DNA of 64,000 bases from positions 125,365-189,364 of the forward strand of contig KN880443.1 in NCBI GenBank assembly GCA_000934385.1, written 5' to 3'. Below the pieces are notes generated by a model. The model had not been told where the DNA came from. It made no database searches and saw only the letters and a program-made list of their open reading frames with translations. Below are positions 23,701 to 35,819 of the stretch, one piece after another. The position numbers and the translations under genes were made by a program. Each line of letters begins with the position of its first letter. Within the stretch, counting starts at the first letter, position 1. This DNA comes from Cylindrobasidium torrendii FP15055 ss-10 (lineage: Eukaryota; Basidiomycota; Agaricomycetes; Agaricales; Physalacriaceae).

Positions 23701-25144
23701 GCTGAGCAGGCTTGAGGACAGCTAGTGCATCTGGGGGAGCTGGAAGATCCCTTGCGCTAGGAGGAAGTACATTTGGAGCGATGGCATTGAGTGGGGCAGT
23801 AGACACATAGAGTAGGTTGCGGACTGCTGTCACGACCTCATCTATGAGTGTTTCAATGGTCTCTGAGTTGGCTCCTCTGCCTTGTATAGTGCCCACGACG
23901 CTAAGAGTAGTGTTTTTCACAACGATGGCAAGATCACCGAGCTTTTCGGGGGGTCGCGGGGCTAGCTGCTTTTGCAGCTCTTGAGCTATTTTCTCGGCAG
24001 TAGTGAGCTCCATTACAATGGTGTCCACGTATGGCTGCTGAGGTTCAGACCGTTGCGGAGGCGGGGGAGGGGCGTCTCGAGTACGGGTGGCGAGAGAAGG
24101 GTCGAGCACGTCAGAACTATCTGAGTACACGCTCAGCCGGTTGACAGGCTCGCCTGACGGAGAGGCGGTCGGCCGCGCGCTTGTGCTGAGCCCACGAGAG
24201 CGTGCTGTCGAAGGCGCTTCCGGCCGTGTCCAACTGATAGTGCCGTCGAGCGTGTTGAGGTAGAAATATGCCATGCCATCGTCGGCAAGCTTCTTAATCC
24301 ATGGCTCGGGGGTGCCCGAGCGTCGTTGGAGGCCAAATCCTGCCATCGGGCCATCGACATCAGAGTCGCTGTGTGCGGGATCATAGCCGCTGTCTGAGGA
24401 GTATTCAAGGAAGGCGTTGGGTGCCGTGCGCGAGCTGCTAGACGCCGCAAGCCCAGACAAGTCGGTGTCAGAAAGATCGTCTTCTGCCTCCTGCGGCAAA
24501 TCACGCGACTGCTCGCCTGTCTTGGTGTTCACGTAGAAAATCTTGGACAGAAAATGAGTAGATGCAGCGACGTCCAACAAAAAGAGACGCACCTGACCAT
24601 TAGGCGCCACCGACGGCATCCAAAAATCACTTGATGATGAACCATTGTCCCATTTCGAGCTGCCGGTGTCCGTCGATAGTCCACTGAGCGCGTTCGGTCC
24701 AAGGTCTCGTTCCAGCCATGCATGTGCGTCACCCTGGGCACCACCCATCATCGCCGTCGACATATCCACAATCGATTCTCGCGGTTGATGCCCATTCCCT
24801 CTCCCGTAACCATTGGCTGCTGGTCCCACTGAGTTCGCTGCGTGCCCATTCGTCTGCGAAACGTCTTCTGGACCGGGCGTCTCAGCCTCCAAAAGTGCCT
24901 CTGCTTCCTCGTCCGGAATCACCTGGACATAATTTGAGGGGAACCAGCCGCGCTCTTCTCCAAGAAATCCGTCCCACCAGCCAGAATCTTGCTGCGAAAA
25001 CACCTCGATGATATCCCCAATGTGAAAGGACAGTGCCGAAGAGTCCTGCGCAGTGTAGTCATACAGTGCCCGACACCAGAACGTCGGGATTTCCTCCCCG
25101 CTGTCGTCGTCGAGCATCATGCTTGTATGTGTCCCAGCCTGCAT
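20792..25144 (-). CDS. CDC25: CDC25-type Ras guanine-nucleotide exchange factor with SH3 and WW domains
   Basis: Activates Ras by GDP/GTP exchange, upstream of adenylate cyclase/PKA, at the plasma membrane. Read on the minus strand as about ten exons, roughly 1,290 aa. Near the N-terminus is an SH3 domain (ALYDYTAQ to GWFPSNYV). Next come a WW-like segment (FWMPSVAPNGQ joined to IFYVNTKTGE) and a second WW (PWIKKLADDGMAYFY to ISWTRPE). A long middle region precedes the RasGEF-N (TLPALVERLTAHE to NWAKMKQHVIQA). The catalytic CDC25 domain has PLEMARQLTIMESNLFQRI, TSGLNTPHIRRLKRTW and CVPFIGVFLSTLQFI. The start is uncertain: 25144 is the first ATG in the SH3 frame; a possible upstream exon with ATG at 25430 could not be joined. 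Three introns (24542-24592, 23224-23277, 22489-22536) are 51, 54 and 48 nt and contain no in-frame stop. Confidence 0.92.
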
Positions 25145-26873
25145 AGTTCGAATCCACCGGATATTCCGATTGTCAACGTGGTAGTTGCTGCCCGTCTCCG
25201 AAACGTCGACCCTAGAGTAGTCTCTTCCAACAGCGAATTGCGGACAGTGCGAGTATCCAGCCAAGAACTCGCGCTTCGTCCCGTCTGATCGAACTATACA
25301 CGCTCACGTAATCCCGCGCCCCTGTGCTTTCTGATTTCCCACCAAAAGCACTAGAAGCGCTTGAGGACGGTTCCGGCAGGTTATGCCTGCAAATCCACAT
25401 CAGAGGTCTAGATTCTTCACTCTGCGCCATTGCACGCCTGTCGCACTGTCGCCAAATGTGTGGCTCTTATCGGTTTTTGGGGTTCAAATTTCAGCGATAT
25501 GCTTCGTTGGCGATTTTCACGGTTCGACTTTGTTCCCTCCTGCTATGCGTTCCAAATTACCAACTTCACCATGGCGCACGAAAAATTCGTGAGTATATGA
25601 GTAAGCTATAAGCTAATTCATTGACAGCGTGCACAAAAAGATTTTTTCGATTCTTGCAAGATGGGGCGTTGGGCTGCTTATATCTCCCCGGTAGCCCAGA
25701 TTAGTAGCATATACCCTGTCGGTCTTACGATGGGCGTATCCTCTGAATCTATGTAGGCCTCTCTGAGCAAGGAGTCACGCCAGCAACACCGTTCAGACGA
25801 TCTATACTCTTCTCCCACCGCGCCTTTACACGGTCGTAAGCATTGTCATGTCCTAATGGATACGATTTTGTCGCTTTTCGACCTGTAGTTTCCTGGATTT
25901 AATTAGCAGTGACCAGATCTGATAATTGCCTCATTCAAAGGCTTTGAATCTGTGTCGGTCAAGCAACATGGAGGCATGTGGTCAAAACCCACAGCTTCCG
26001 AGGGGCATTCGCATTTGACCTACGGCCCGCGAGTCGGTATTACATCCTGTCTGCATCCCATGGTCTATCCGACACCACGTGCTAATGGCCATTGTCCGCT
26101 TTAAGTAAGGTAAGATTCTTACCAAACATTAAGTGCGCCTGTTGACATTTGAGCATTGGCCGTATGTAGCTTCTAGCCAATATGGTATTGTACATAACCA
26201 AGAATGTCAGTCTTTGCTTAGTGAAAGGAAAGAGAAAGTGAGTACCGCGGGAAGCTCCTGCGTCGATGTTACTAGCGGCTTTACTACGCCATTTTAACCG
26301 TGCAAAGAGTCTTTACGCAGCGCACCCTAAAATTTCGCACGAATATAGGAGTGATTGAGTGCTTTGGCCATCATCAAATCCAGTCGTAATAATCTAAGCT
26401 GGTCAACTTAAAGGCATGACACCATTAAAGGATACTGTAGAACACCCGCATACACCACGTCTGGAATAATACTCTTTCTATCTTGTACCAATACTCTCTA
26501 TGAAAATTTCCGATTTATTTGATAAAGCCACTCTGTTTCGTCTGTGTGTCCAACGCGTGGCGCGTGCGTACTGCTTGCACAACCATGATGATGATCGGCT
26601 GCTGGTGAATCGTGATTGCACACTTAAGCAAAGATTTACAGTGGTCGGTGCTCGGAGAGAAAATTACTGAGAACTATTCTAGTGGGATTGTTGAGCCTTG
26701 CTATTTAGCAGTTGCATGCCCCAAACTGGATTGGTGTGTGGCGCACAGTGCGCATGGGCGTGACTAAGCCGTGACTCTCGTGGTTCGCGCGCCTGAACTT
26801 TTGCGACTCCCCATCACACCCCCACTCTGCTTCGCCCGCACCCCATTGTCCAGGGCAAGCTTCCTCCACAATC
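25145..26873. other. Divergent intergenic region between CDC25 and BRR2
   Basis: 1.7 kb, A/T-richer than the genes. It should contain both promoters and perhaps untranslated exons of CDC25. No ORF, RNA gene or repeat could be supported. CT-rich tracts lie just before the BRR2 start. Confidence 0.5.
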
Positions 26874-29800
26874 ATGTCTGGCCAGAAAAGGGATCTTTCC
26901 CAGTACAACTATGGCAATATCTCGTCGTTGGTGTTGACTGCAGACCGTTCTGCGCTGCCACGGCGGGACAAGGAGCCGGATGGTGCGCCTACTTCACTGG
27001 CTGGCCGCATCGACCCGAAGGAGATGGGAAAACGCGCGTTCCGAGAAGCGCCGAAGGACATGCAGAAGAAGAAAAAGGCGGTAGAGCGCCAGGAGGGCGA
27101 GCGCGCGCCAAAACGGCGAGTGGACGCAGGACTTGGGTACACGGATATCATCGAGGCCACAGAGGACGTCGAAGGCCTCACATACCGGCCGCGCACTGCT
27201 GAAACACGTGAAGTGTATGTGCTCATTCTGTCTGCGGTCCACACGGCACTCGGAGACCAGGCGCAGGACATCGTGCGTAGCGCGGCGGACACGGTTTTGG
27301 AGACTCTCAAAAGCCCTGAGATGAAGGACTTTGACAAGAAGAAGGAGATTGAAGAGGTTCTTGGGCCTGTTTCTGGCGAGTCCTTCTCTCAGCTGGTTGC
27401 ACTTGGCAAGAAGATCACCGACTATGGCGCGGAGGATAAGATGGACACCGACCCAGACGCTGACCGAAAGGAGGCGGAGTTGGACGAAGTGGGCGTCAAT
27501 GTTGTGTTCGACGAGGAAGAGGGAGAAGAGGATGATGACGATGACGAAGGCGGGTTTGAGATTGGGGATGACTCTGACGAGGAAGAAGAAGGCGGAGACG
27601 GCGAAGCACCGACAGAGGATGTGGAGGACGACTCAATCGTGATCGGTGGTGGGTCATCCAAGGCGCCCAAGGTCGACAAAGACATCGTTTCTCCTCACGA
27701 AATCGACGGTTTCTGGGTACAACGACACGTCTCCGAAGTGTACCCCGATGCGGTGACTGCTGCAGAGAAGGCTACGTCTGTCTTGGAAATCTTGGGCTCC
27801 GAGGCGTCCCTGCGCGACGTCGAGAATAGCTTGATGGAGCTGTTTGACTACCAGTCATTCCATATCACCACCAAATTCCTCAAAAATCGCGATGTTGTCG
27901 TATGGTGCACCAAGCTTATTCGCAGTGATGCTGATGAGCGCGTCAACGTCGAGGTTGCAATGCGCGAAAAGGGTGTTGGTTGGATTCTCCGCGAACTTGC
28001 TGGCGACCGCAAGGCGAAAACCGACCGCCCATCCGACGCCATGGACGTCGATGAGAAGCCCACCGTGCCAAAGACCGCGACCGTAGCGCCAGGCTCGACT
28101 GTCCAACCCAAGAAGACTGTCGACTTGGAGGCCATGGCATTCAGCCAAGGCGGCCACCTCATGTCGAACAAGAAGTGCAAGCTCCCCGATGGTTCCTTCA
28201 AGCGTCAGCGCAAAGGCTTCGAAGAAATTCATGTCCCGGCGCCGAAGAAGACAGATAATAAGGATCCCCTTGTCCCTATTAGCTCGCTGCCTGCCTGGGC
28301 GCGTCCCGCCTTCTCTGTTCCGAATCTCAATCGTGTGCAGAGCAAACTGTATCCAATTGCGTTTGGAACCGACGAGCCTCTTCTTCTGTGCGCTCCGACT
28401 GGTGCTGGCAAGGTGCGTACTTATAGTAACATGTTCGCTCTCCTCTAACTTCTCTCAGACCAACGTTGCTTTGCTCACCATTCTCAACGAGCTCGGTCAC
28501 CACCGAGACGAGGCAACCGGTCAGTTCGACCTTGATTCATTCAAAATCATCTACATTGCTCCCATGAAGGCACTCGTGCAGGAAATGGTCGGCAACTTCT
28601 CCACTCGTTTGGCGCCGTTCGGAATCAAGGTTGGCGAGCTCACTGGTGACTCCCAAATGACCAAGGCCCAAATTGCGGAGACTCAAATCATTGTCACCAC
28701 TCCGGAAAAATACGATGTTGTAACCCGCAAGAACACCGAGACCAGCTACTTCAACCTCGTTCGCCTCATTATCATCGACGAGATCCACCTTCTCCACGAT
28801 GACCGCGGGCCGGTTCTTGAGAGCATCGTCGCCCGTACAATACGTCGCATGGAGCAGACTAACGAGTACGTCCGTCTCGTTGGTTTGTCTGCCACTTTGC
28901 CGAACTATCAGGATGTCGCTACCTTCCTTCGTGTCGACGAGAGCAAGGGTCTCTTTTACTTCGATGCCTCGTACCGCCCTTGCGGTCTCCAGCAGCAATT
29001 CGTCGGCATTACCGAGAAGAAGGCTATCAAGCGCTATCAAGTCACGAACGAAGTTTGCTACGAGAAAGTCCTCGAGCAGGCAGGCAAGAATCAAACCCTC
29101 GTCTTCGTGCACTCCCGCAAGGAAACCGCAAAGACTGCCAAATTCCTCCGTGACAGCGCGGTGGATAAAGAAACCATTACCCAGTTTGTCAAGGCAGACG
29201 GTGCGACGCGCGAGATCTTGCAGGAAGAAGCCAACAATGTCAAGGATGCCAACCTTCGTGACCTACTTCCCTTTGGTTTCGGTATCCATCATGCAGGAAT
29301 GACGAGAGAAGATCGGACACTAGTGGAGGAGCTTTTCGCGGATGGCGCTCTTCAAGTACTCGTCTGTACTGCTACACTCGCCTGGGGTGTCAACTTGCCT
29401 GCACATACCGTCATCATCAAGGGCACGCAAATATATAACCCGGAGAAGGGGCGTTGGGTCGAACTTTCTTCCCAGGATGTTTTGCAAATGTTGGGTCGCG
29501 CTGGCCGTCCGCAGTACGACACCTACGGCGAAGGTATCATTATCACCAACCACTCCGAGCTGCAGTACTACCTCAGCCTTCTCAATCAGCAGCTTCCCAT
29601 CGAGTCGCAATTTGTTTCCAAACTCTCCGACAACCTCAACGCTGAAATTGTCCTGGGCACAATCCGTAACCGCGATGAGGCCGTGCAATGGCTTGGGTAT
29701 ACCTACCTGTGCGTTCTTTCGTCAGTTGTTCCGTTTTCGTTCTCATCATTCTGTCAGCTACGTTCGCATGCTCAAATCACCTGCATTGTATGGTGTGGGC

Positions 29801-32800
29801 GCTGACTACGACGACGACGGGCTTATTCAGAAACGTGCCGACATCATCCACTCGGCGGCTGTTCTACTAGAGAAATGTCAGCTCCTCAAATACGAACGTT
29901 CTACCGGCCGTTTCCAGAGCACAGAACTTGGCCGCATCGCTTCACACTATTATGTGACCCACAACTCCATGATGGTCTACAATCAACATCTTAGGCCTAC
30001 AATGTCGATGCTTGAGCTTTTCCGTGTATTCGCGCTGTCCAACGAATTCAAGCTCATCCCTGTATGTTCCTCTTATCCATTTTAAGTGCTATCACGCTGA
30101 CTATGCTTCAGGTTCGGCAGGAGGAGAAAGTTGAGCTCGCTAAGCTTTTGGAACGCGTGCCCATACCGGTCAAGGAGGGTGTAGACGAGCCGGCCGCAAA
30201 GATGAATGTGCTTCTGCAGTCATACATCAGTCAGCTCAAGCTCGACGGCTTCGTACTTGTCGCCGATATGGTCTTCGTTACACAGTCGGCTGGGCGTATC
30301 CTGCGAGCTATGTTTGAGATTTGCCTAAAGCGTGGATGGGCAGTTCCTGCGAAAGCCTGTTTGGATCTGTGCAAGATGGTCGAGAAACGTATGTGGGGTT
30401 CAATGACGCCCCTCAGACAATTCAAGGGTGTCCCATCCGAGGTCATTCGCAAGGCGGAAGGCAAGCAGTTCGTACGTGTTTATCACTATTTTCATGACTT
30501 GCAACTCATTTTGCTCAGCCTTGGTATCGCTACTTCGATCTGAACCCGCCTGAAATTGGTGAGCTCATTGGAATGGCCAATGCTGGGCGCCTTGTGCACA
30601 AGCTCGTCCACAACTTCCCGAAACTACAGTGAGTCCTATTGTCGATCCTGCTTGACTCCTCTGACTCTCTTTATAGACTGCAGGCTCAAGTACAACCCAT
30701 CACTCGAACCCTTCTGCGCATCGACCTGTCAATCCTTCCTGACTTCCAGTGGGAGGAAAAGATTCACGGCACCTCGGAGTCATTCTGGATCATCGTCGAG
30801 GATGTCGACGGGGAGGTTGTTCTCTTCCACGACACGTTCATTCTACGTCAACGCTACGCCGAGGACGAGCACAACGTGACGATCACTGTGCCTATGTTCG
30901 AGCCTGTCCCGCCCAACTACTACATCTCCATTGTATCCGATCGCTGGTTACATGCAGAGACGCGGCTGCCTATCTCGTTCAAGCACCTTATCCTGCCGGA
31001 GAAGTTCCCTCCCCCAACATCCCTCCTCGACATGCAAGCGCTTCCCACGTCCGAGTTAAAGAACAAAGAGTTCGAGAGCATCTATGCTTCAACAATCGGG
31101 ACGTTCAACAAGATTCAAACACAGGTCTTCCAGGCTCTGTACAACTCGGACGAAAACGTCTTTGTTGGCGCGCCAACAGGCAGTGGCAAGACCGTGTGTG
31201 CAGAGTTCGCGCTGTTGAATTTGTGGAAGAAGCCTCAGGCGACGCGTGCTGTCTGCATTGAGCCCTTCCAAGAGATGGTGGACCAACGAGTGGATGAATG
31301 GACAAAGAAGTTCGGTCGACTACAAGGTGGCAAAGAGATTGTTAGTTTGACGGGCGAAACAAGCGCAGACTTGAGGCTTTTGGAGAAGGGCGATGTTATC
31401 GTGTGCACACCATCCCAGGTAAAGTTTGTCACACCCGGCATTTCTAAGGCTAATCCTTGACGTAGTGGGACGTGCTATCCCGAAGATGGCGCCAGCGCAA
31501 GAACGTGCAAAACGTTGGCCTTTTGATATGCGATGAGGTTCAGCAAGTTGGGGGCGAAGTCGGACCCACATATGAGGTTGTCATCTCGCGAACAAGATAT
31601 GTCTCCGCGCAAACAAACATTCCGACACGTGTATGCGCGTTTGGCGTGTCGCTCGCCAACGCCCGCGACCTTGGTGAATGGATGGGGGCTCCGGCACATA
31701 CCATCTTCAACTTCTCTCCAAGGTGCGCGCTTCTTGTTTCCCCATTTGAATCTCATCTAATATGTATAAACAGTGCTCGACCACTCGACATCGATATCCA
31801 CATCCAGTCGTTCCAAATCCCTCATTTCCCTTCACTCATGATCTCAATGTCTAAGCCTGCATATCTCGCCGTCATTGAGCATGCCGCCAGCAAACCGGTC
31901 ATTCTCTTCGTCCCCTCCCGCAAGCAATGTCGCCTGACGGCCGATGATTTGATGGTCCACTGCACCGCAGACGACCAACCCGACCGCTTCCTACATGCCG
32001 AGCTATCCGAAATTCAGCCCCATCTTGACCATCTTCGCGATGAAGGGCTCAAGGAGACCCTCAGCAAGGGTATCGCTTACTTCCACGAGGCGATGGACAA
32101 GCAGGACAAACGCATAGTCCAGCGTCTGTTTGAAAGCGGCGCTGTGCAGGTTCTTATTGCATCGAAGGAGACTGCGTGGTCTTTACCAGTATCAAGCTAC
32201 ATGGTCATCATCATGGGCGTGCAGTCGTATGAAGGCAAAGAGCATCGATATGTGGACTATCCAGTCATGGACGTGCTTCAGATGATGGGTAAAGCATGCC
32301 GGCCACAAGACGACGACCGCAGTCGGTGTGTGCTCATGGTGCAGCAGACAAGGAAGGACTTCTACAAGAAGTTCCTTGCCGAGGGTCTACCGATTGAGTC
32401 TCATCTTGCGACGCACATGCTACACGACTATTTCCTGGCCGAGATTGTAGTGAAAACGATCGAGAACAAGCAGGACGCGATGGTACTTGGCTACTTCTTC
32501 TCTTCGCCGCCGTGTCGCTGATGTTATGTGCAGGATATCTTGACATGGACATACTTCTACCGGAGGATGACGCAGAATCCGAACTACTACAATCTGCATA
32601 ATGTCAGCCACCAACATCTTGCGGACCATCTTTCCGAGCTGGTCGAGAATACGCTTCAGGACTTGGTCAACTCCAAGTGCATCCTTATTGGTGAGTAGCT
32701 TCCTGACAGGATTGCAATCAAGCTGAACTCATTGATTTTCGTAGAGGACGACATGGACGTTTCGCCGCTCAATTTGGGCATGATTGCGGCTTACTACAAT

Positions 32801-33946
32801 ATCTCTTGTATGACCTCCATTTGGCGGTGTGATACAGACTAACCCTCAAATAGATGTCACTGTCGAGGTATACACACTCTCGCTCAAGGAACGGACAAAG
32901 CTCAAGGGTCTCCTCGAAGTTGTCGCTTCTTCTGCCGAGTTCGAGATGATCCCTATTCGGAGACACGAAGATGCCGTCCTTCGACGCCTCTACGACCGTC
33001 TGCCCGTCAAGATTGATACAGTCAACTTTGAAGCGCCTCATTTCAAGACATTCCTTTTGCTACAAGCCCACTTCAGCCGAATTCAGCTGCCTGCAGACCT
33101 TGTCGCGGATCAGAAGCTGGTGTTGGAGAAGGTGCTGAACCTGTTATCGGCTTGCGTGGATGTAATGAGCTCCAACGGCTGGTTGAGCGCGTTGGGTGCA
33201 ATGGACCTTGCCCAAATGTGTGTGCAGGCGGTGTGGGACAGGGACTCGCATTTGAAGCAGATCCCGCATTTCGAACCCGACGTGAGTAGAAAGCTGTTAG
33301 GCTCAGTACGCTGTGACTGACAATTCGTTAGGTTATCGAGCGTTGTACGGAAGCTGGCGCCCAGTCTGTGTTTGATATCATGGAGATGGACGAGGACAAG
33401 CGCGAGAAGCTATTGCAAATGTCCAGTGCCCAAATGTACGTGGCCTGAAATTCCATTGTGCATTACTGATTGACTTGCTACAGGTCGGATGTGGCCGTGT
33501 TCGTCAACGCGTACCCGTCGCTCGATGTCGCACACCAACTTGTTCCGGACGAGTACACGGCTGGACAACCCATTGTCCTCCAAGTAGCGCTTTCTAAGGA
33601 GGAGGAAGAGGAGGATCCTGCGAGCGATGATATCGTCGTCGCACCGTTCTTCCCGATGCGCAAGATTGCGAATTGGTGGTTGGTGGTTGGAGACACGGCA
33701 TCACGACAACTGCACGTTATCAAGAAGGTCACTGTGACGAAGAGCTTGAGCGTGAAGCTAGAGTTCACGCTGCCTAAGGGGAAGCACGCGTTGAAGTTGT
33801 ATGTGATCTGTGATTCGTATGTTGGTGCGGACCAGGACATTGCTCTTGATGAAATTGAGGTTGCGGAGGGTGAGGATTCAGATAGCGACGATGAGGATGA
33901 TGATAGTGATGTGGATATGGCTGGACCGGAGAAGTCTGGCTCATAG
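26874..33946 (+). CDS. BRR2: U5 snRNP RNA helicase Brr2 (SNRNP200)
   Basis: Ski2-like DExH helicase that unwinds U4/U6 during spliceosome activation. Thirteen exons give 6486 nt, 2161 aa, the normal Brr2 size: 26874-28412, 28459-29708, 29758-30061, 30112-30471, 30519-30628, 30677-31418, 31466-31722, 31774-32482, 32534-32690, 32745-32807, 32854-33281, 33332-33435, 33484-33946. The N-terminal region has [15 protein letters not shown] and an acidic stretch. The first cassette has an intact Walker A (APTGAGKT, split by the first intron), DEIH, SATLPNY and [13 protein letters not shown], with a Sec63 domain after it. The second cassette keeps GAPTGSGKT but has DEVQ for the DEAH box and GKACRPQ for GRAGRPQ, so it is probably non-catalytic, as known for Brr2. 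The C-terminus is acidic. Confidence 0.96.
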
Positions 33947-34181
33947 TACAGGATTGTACATGTGTAGTTGCTGTAGTGTATGAATGATTTCTTTATCTGT
34001 CTAATGCCGAGTGTAAAATGTCATTGTTGTCCGTTGTCGTGTGATCTCCTTGAGGACTTATACTTAAGTGGACACAAGTCCATGCGTTCCTCTTGGGGAT
34101 ATAGGGTCTAAAGCGGCGATTAAATCCGGCTTGCCTCCTACCTTTGCTTTTCTACCATCATTAGCTTGTGTTTACTGGACG

Positions 34182-35051
34182 ATGTCGCGCAAGCTCATTG
34201 TCCTCGACTTGAATGGGGCATTACTGCACCGTACTAAATCCAGCAAAGGCATCCGTCTTCGGCCGCACCTGGACCTCTTTGTTGCTTTCATCTTCCACCC
34301 CACCACCCGCGACTGGCTCGATGCAATGGTCTGGAGCTCGGCACAACCGCAGAACGTATCCAGGATGGTCAGCTCCGCCTTTGGAAAGCATGAAACCGCG
34401 CTACTGGATGTATGGACGAGGGACAAGATGGACTTGACCCCGGACGCATATAAGCGAAAGGTGCAGACAGTGAAGGATTTGAGAAAGGTATGGGCCGCAT
34501 TCCCCCAACACTCTCAGGCGACAACCATCCTCGTCGACGACTCCCCCGCAAAAGCGCGCCTGCAACCGTACAATCAAATCTGCCTCTCGGAGTACGTGGG
34601 CGGACAACCCTCCTCCTCCTCGACGTTGTCGTTAAAGAAACCTCGCCGTAAGGCTTCATCGACCCAAGCACTGCCTTCTGTAGATGCTCTAGCCGACCAA
34701 CTTCTATCCTCGCTGCAAATCAAGCACCGGCCACATGAAGACAACACCCTACTCGCCATCATCGGGATTTTGTCGACTCTCAAGGACGCGACCGACGTCG
34801 CAGCTGAAATGGAAAACCACCACTTGTTTCGAGGACGGCCTACACTGTTCGAGGCGCAAGATAGACTCAACACAGAAGAATATAAACCCCCACCAGAAGC
34901 GTTTTGGTTTTTGTCTCCAACGCTCCTCTCGGAATGGACAGAAGTGGGTCGTACTGAGCTGGAGCGGTTAGGTATTCGATATCCAATCACAAGCCTCGGT
35001 GGAAAGCGTTCCATTACAGAAGATAGAAAACCAGTGCATTCAAAGATCTAA
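34182..35051 (+). CDS. FCP1-homology (NIF-like) HAD-fold protein
   Basis: Single-exon gene of 289 aa. The start MSRKLIVLDLNGALLHRTK gives the HAD motif I region. Further HAD/FCP1 blocks are AMVWSSAQPQNVSRMV (motif II area) and TILVDDSPAKARLQPYNQ (motif III, with the DD pair). Basidiomycetes carry several such FCP1-domain proteins distinct from the RNA polymerase II CTD phosphatase Fcp1 itself; no BRCT domain is present here. Motif I normally reads DxDxT/V, with the first Asp as nucleophile and the second as acid/base. Here it is DLNGA, so the second Asp is Asn and the Thr is Ala. Activity is therefore doubtful. Basic and Ser-rich linker at about residues 146-165. It follows BRR2 by 235 bp on the same strand. 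Confidence 0.8.
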   Translation: MSRKLIVLDLNGALLHRTKSSKGIRLRPHLDLFVAFIFHPTTRDWLDAMVWSSAQPQNVSRMVSSAFGKHETALLDVWTRDKMDLTPDAYKRKVQTVKDLRKVWAAFPQHSQATTILVDDSPAKARLQPYNQICLSEYVGGQPSSSSTLSLKKPRRKASSTQALPSVDALADQLLSSLQIKHRPHEDNTLLAIIGILSTLKDATDVAAEMENHHLFRGRPTLFEAQDRLNTEEYKPPPEAFWFLSPTLLSEWTEVGRTELERLGIRYPITSLGGKRSITEDRKPVHSKI

Positions 35052-35819
35052 TAGTGATATATCACATATCTACTGCAAGGTCTGATGAATTCGCCCACGC
35101 TCATAAATGGGGTTATCCTGTAGCACGAGCTACTGGATTGATCATTGATGGCAACATCGGCCCTCCCCGGAGCGCCTCTAGATCACGATCACTGCCATGT
35201 TGTCCTTGGGCATCGAACACCACCAGTCATCTAGAACCCCTTGTTTACCTCACCATGCCCAGGTTAACAGACCTTCTGGATTTAATTGGCGGACAAGATC
35301 ACGCTGGCACATTACCTCTTATCAACGATCTTCCTCTCCAGCAAAATATTGTACTGCCTCGACTTGACACAGTCGCATCGACGGCAAAGGTATATAACGA
35401 AGAGTAAATCCCCGAGAATCCCCTAATTGGTCAGCCTTCTAGGCAGGATTACTGCGACGCAATTCTTCGTATGCTCGACCCTGCTCGTCGGGGGTGAAAA
35501 AAAAAGTATCTGTTGTAAATCTCTATGCGATTCCTTATCGAGGAGAGTATCATCGTTGCATCGTGCAGACATTGTCCTATAGTATGAGGCATATTGAATA
35601 CCAGCTGCATCAATGTGACCGGCATCCATATTATTTAATGGCTATCTCAGCACAACATCCTCCGGTATTGACGCAAATATGTCTACACTCCCCATGGACG
35701 TTGACATGACTACTTTCAGCAAACCAACAGAAGTTTACAGATTGAACAAATAGCGTAACAGGTATGTAGAGAACAGAAAACAAACAACAGGTATCGCACA
35801 TGACCGGTGGACGTTAACC
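35052..35819. other. Intergenic region, convergent gene ends
   Basis: 768 bp between the FCP1-like stop and the WD40 protein stop. No supported gene; probably 3' UTRs of both. A run of eight A residues lies near 35500. Confidence 0.5.

Noticed and set aside
25212..25430. Upstream ATG exon (MAQSEESRPLMWICRH) for CDC25
   Set aside because: No donor/acceptor pair joins it in frame to the SH3 exon; kept only as an alternative start.
27422..27685. Ser-rich minus-strand frame
   Set aside because: Antisense shadow of the acidic stretch of BRR2.
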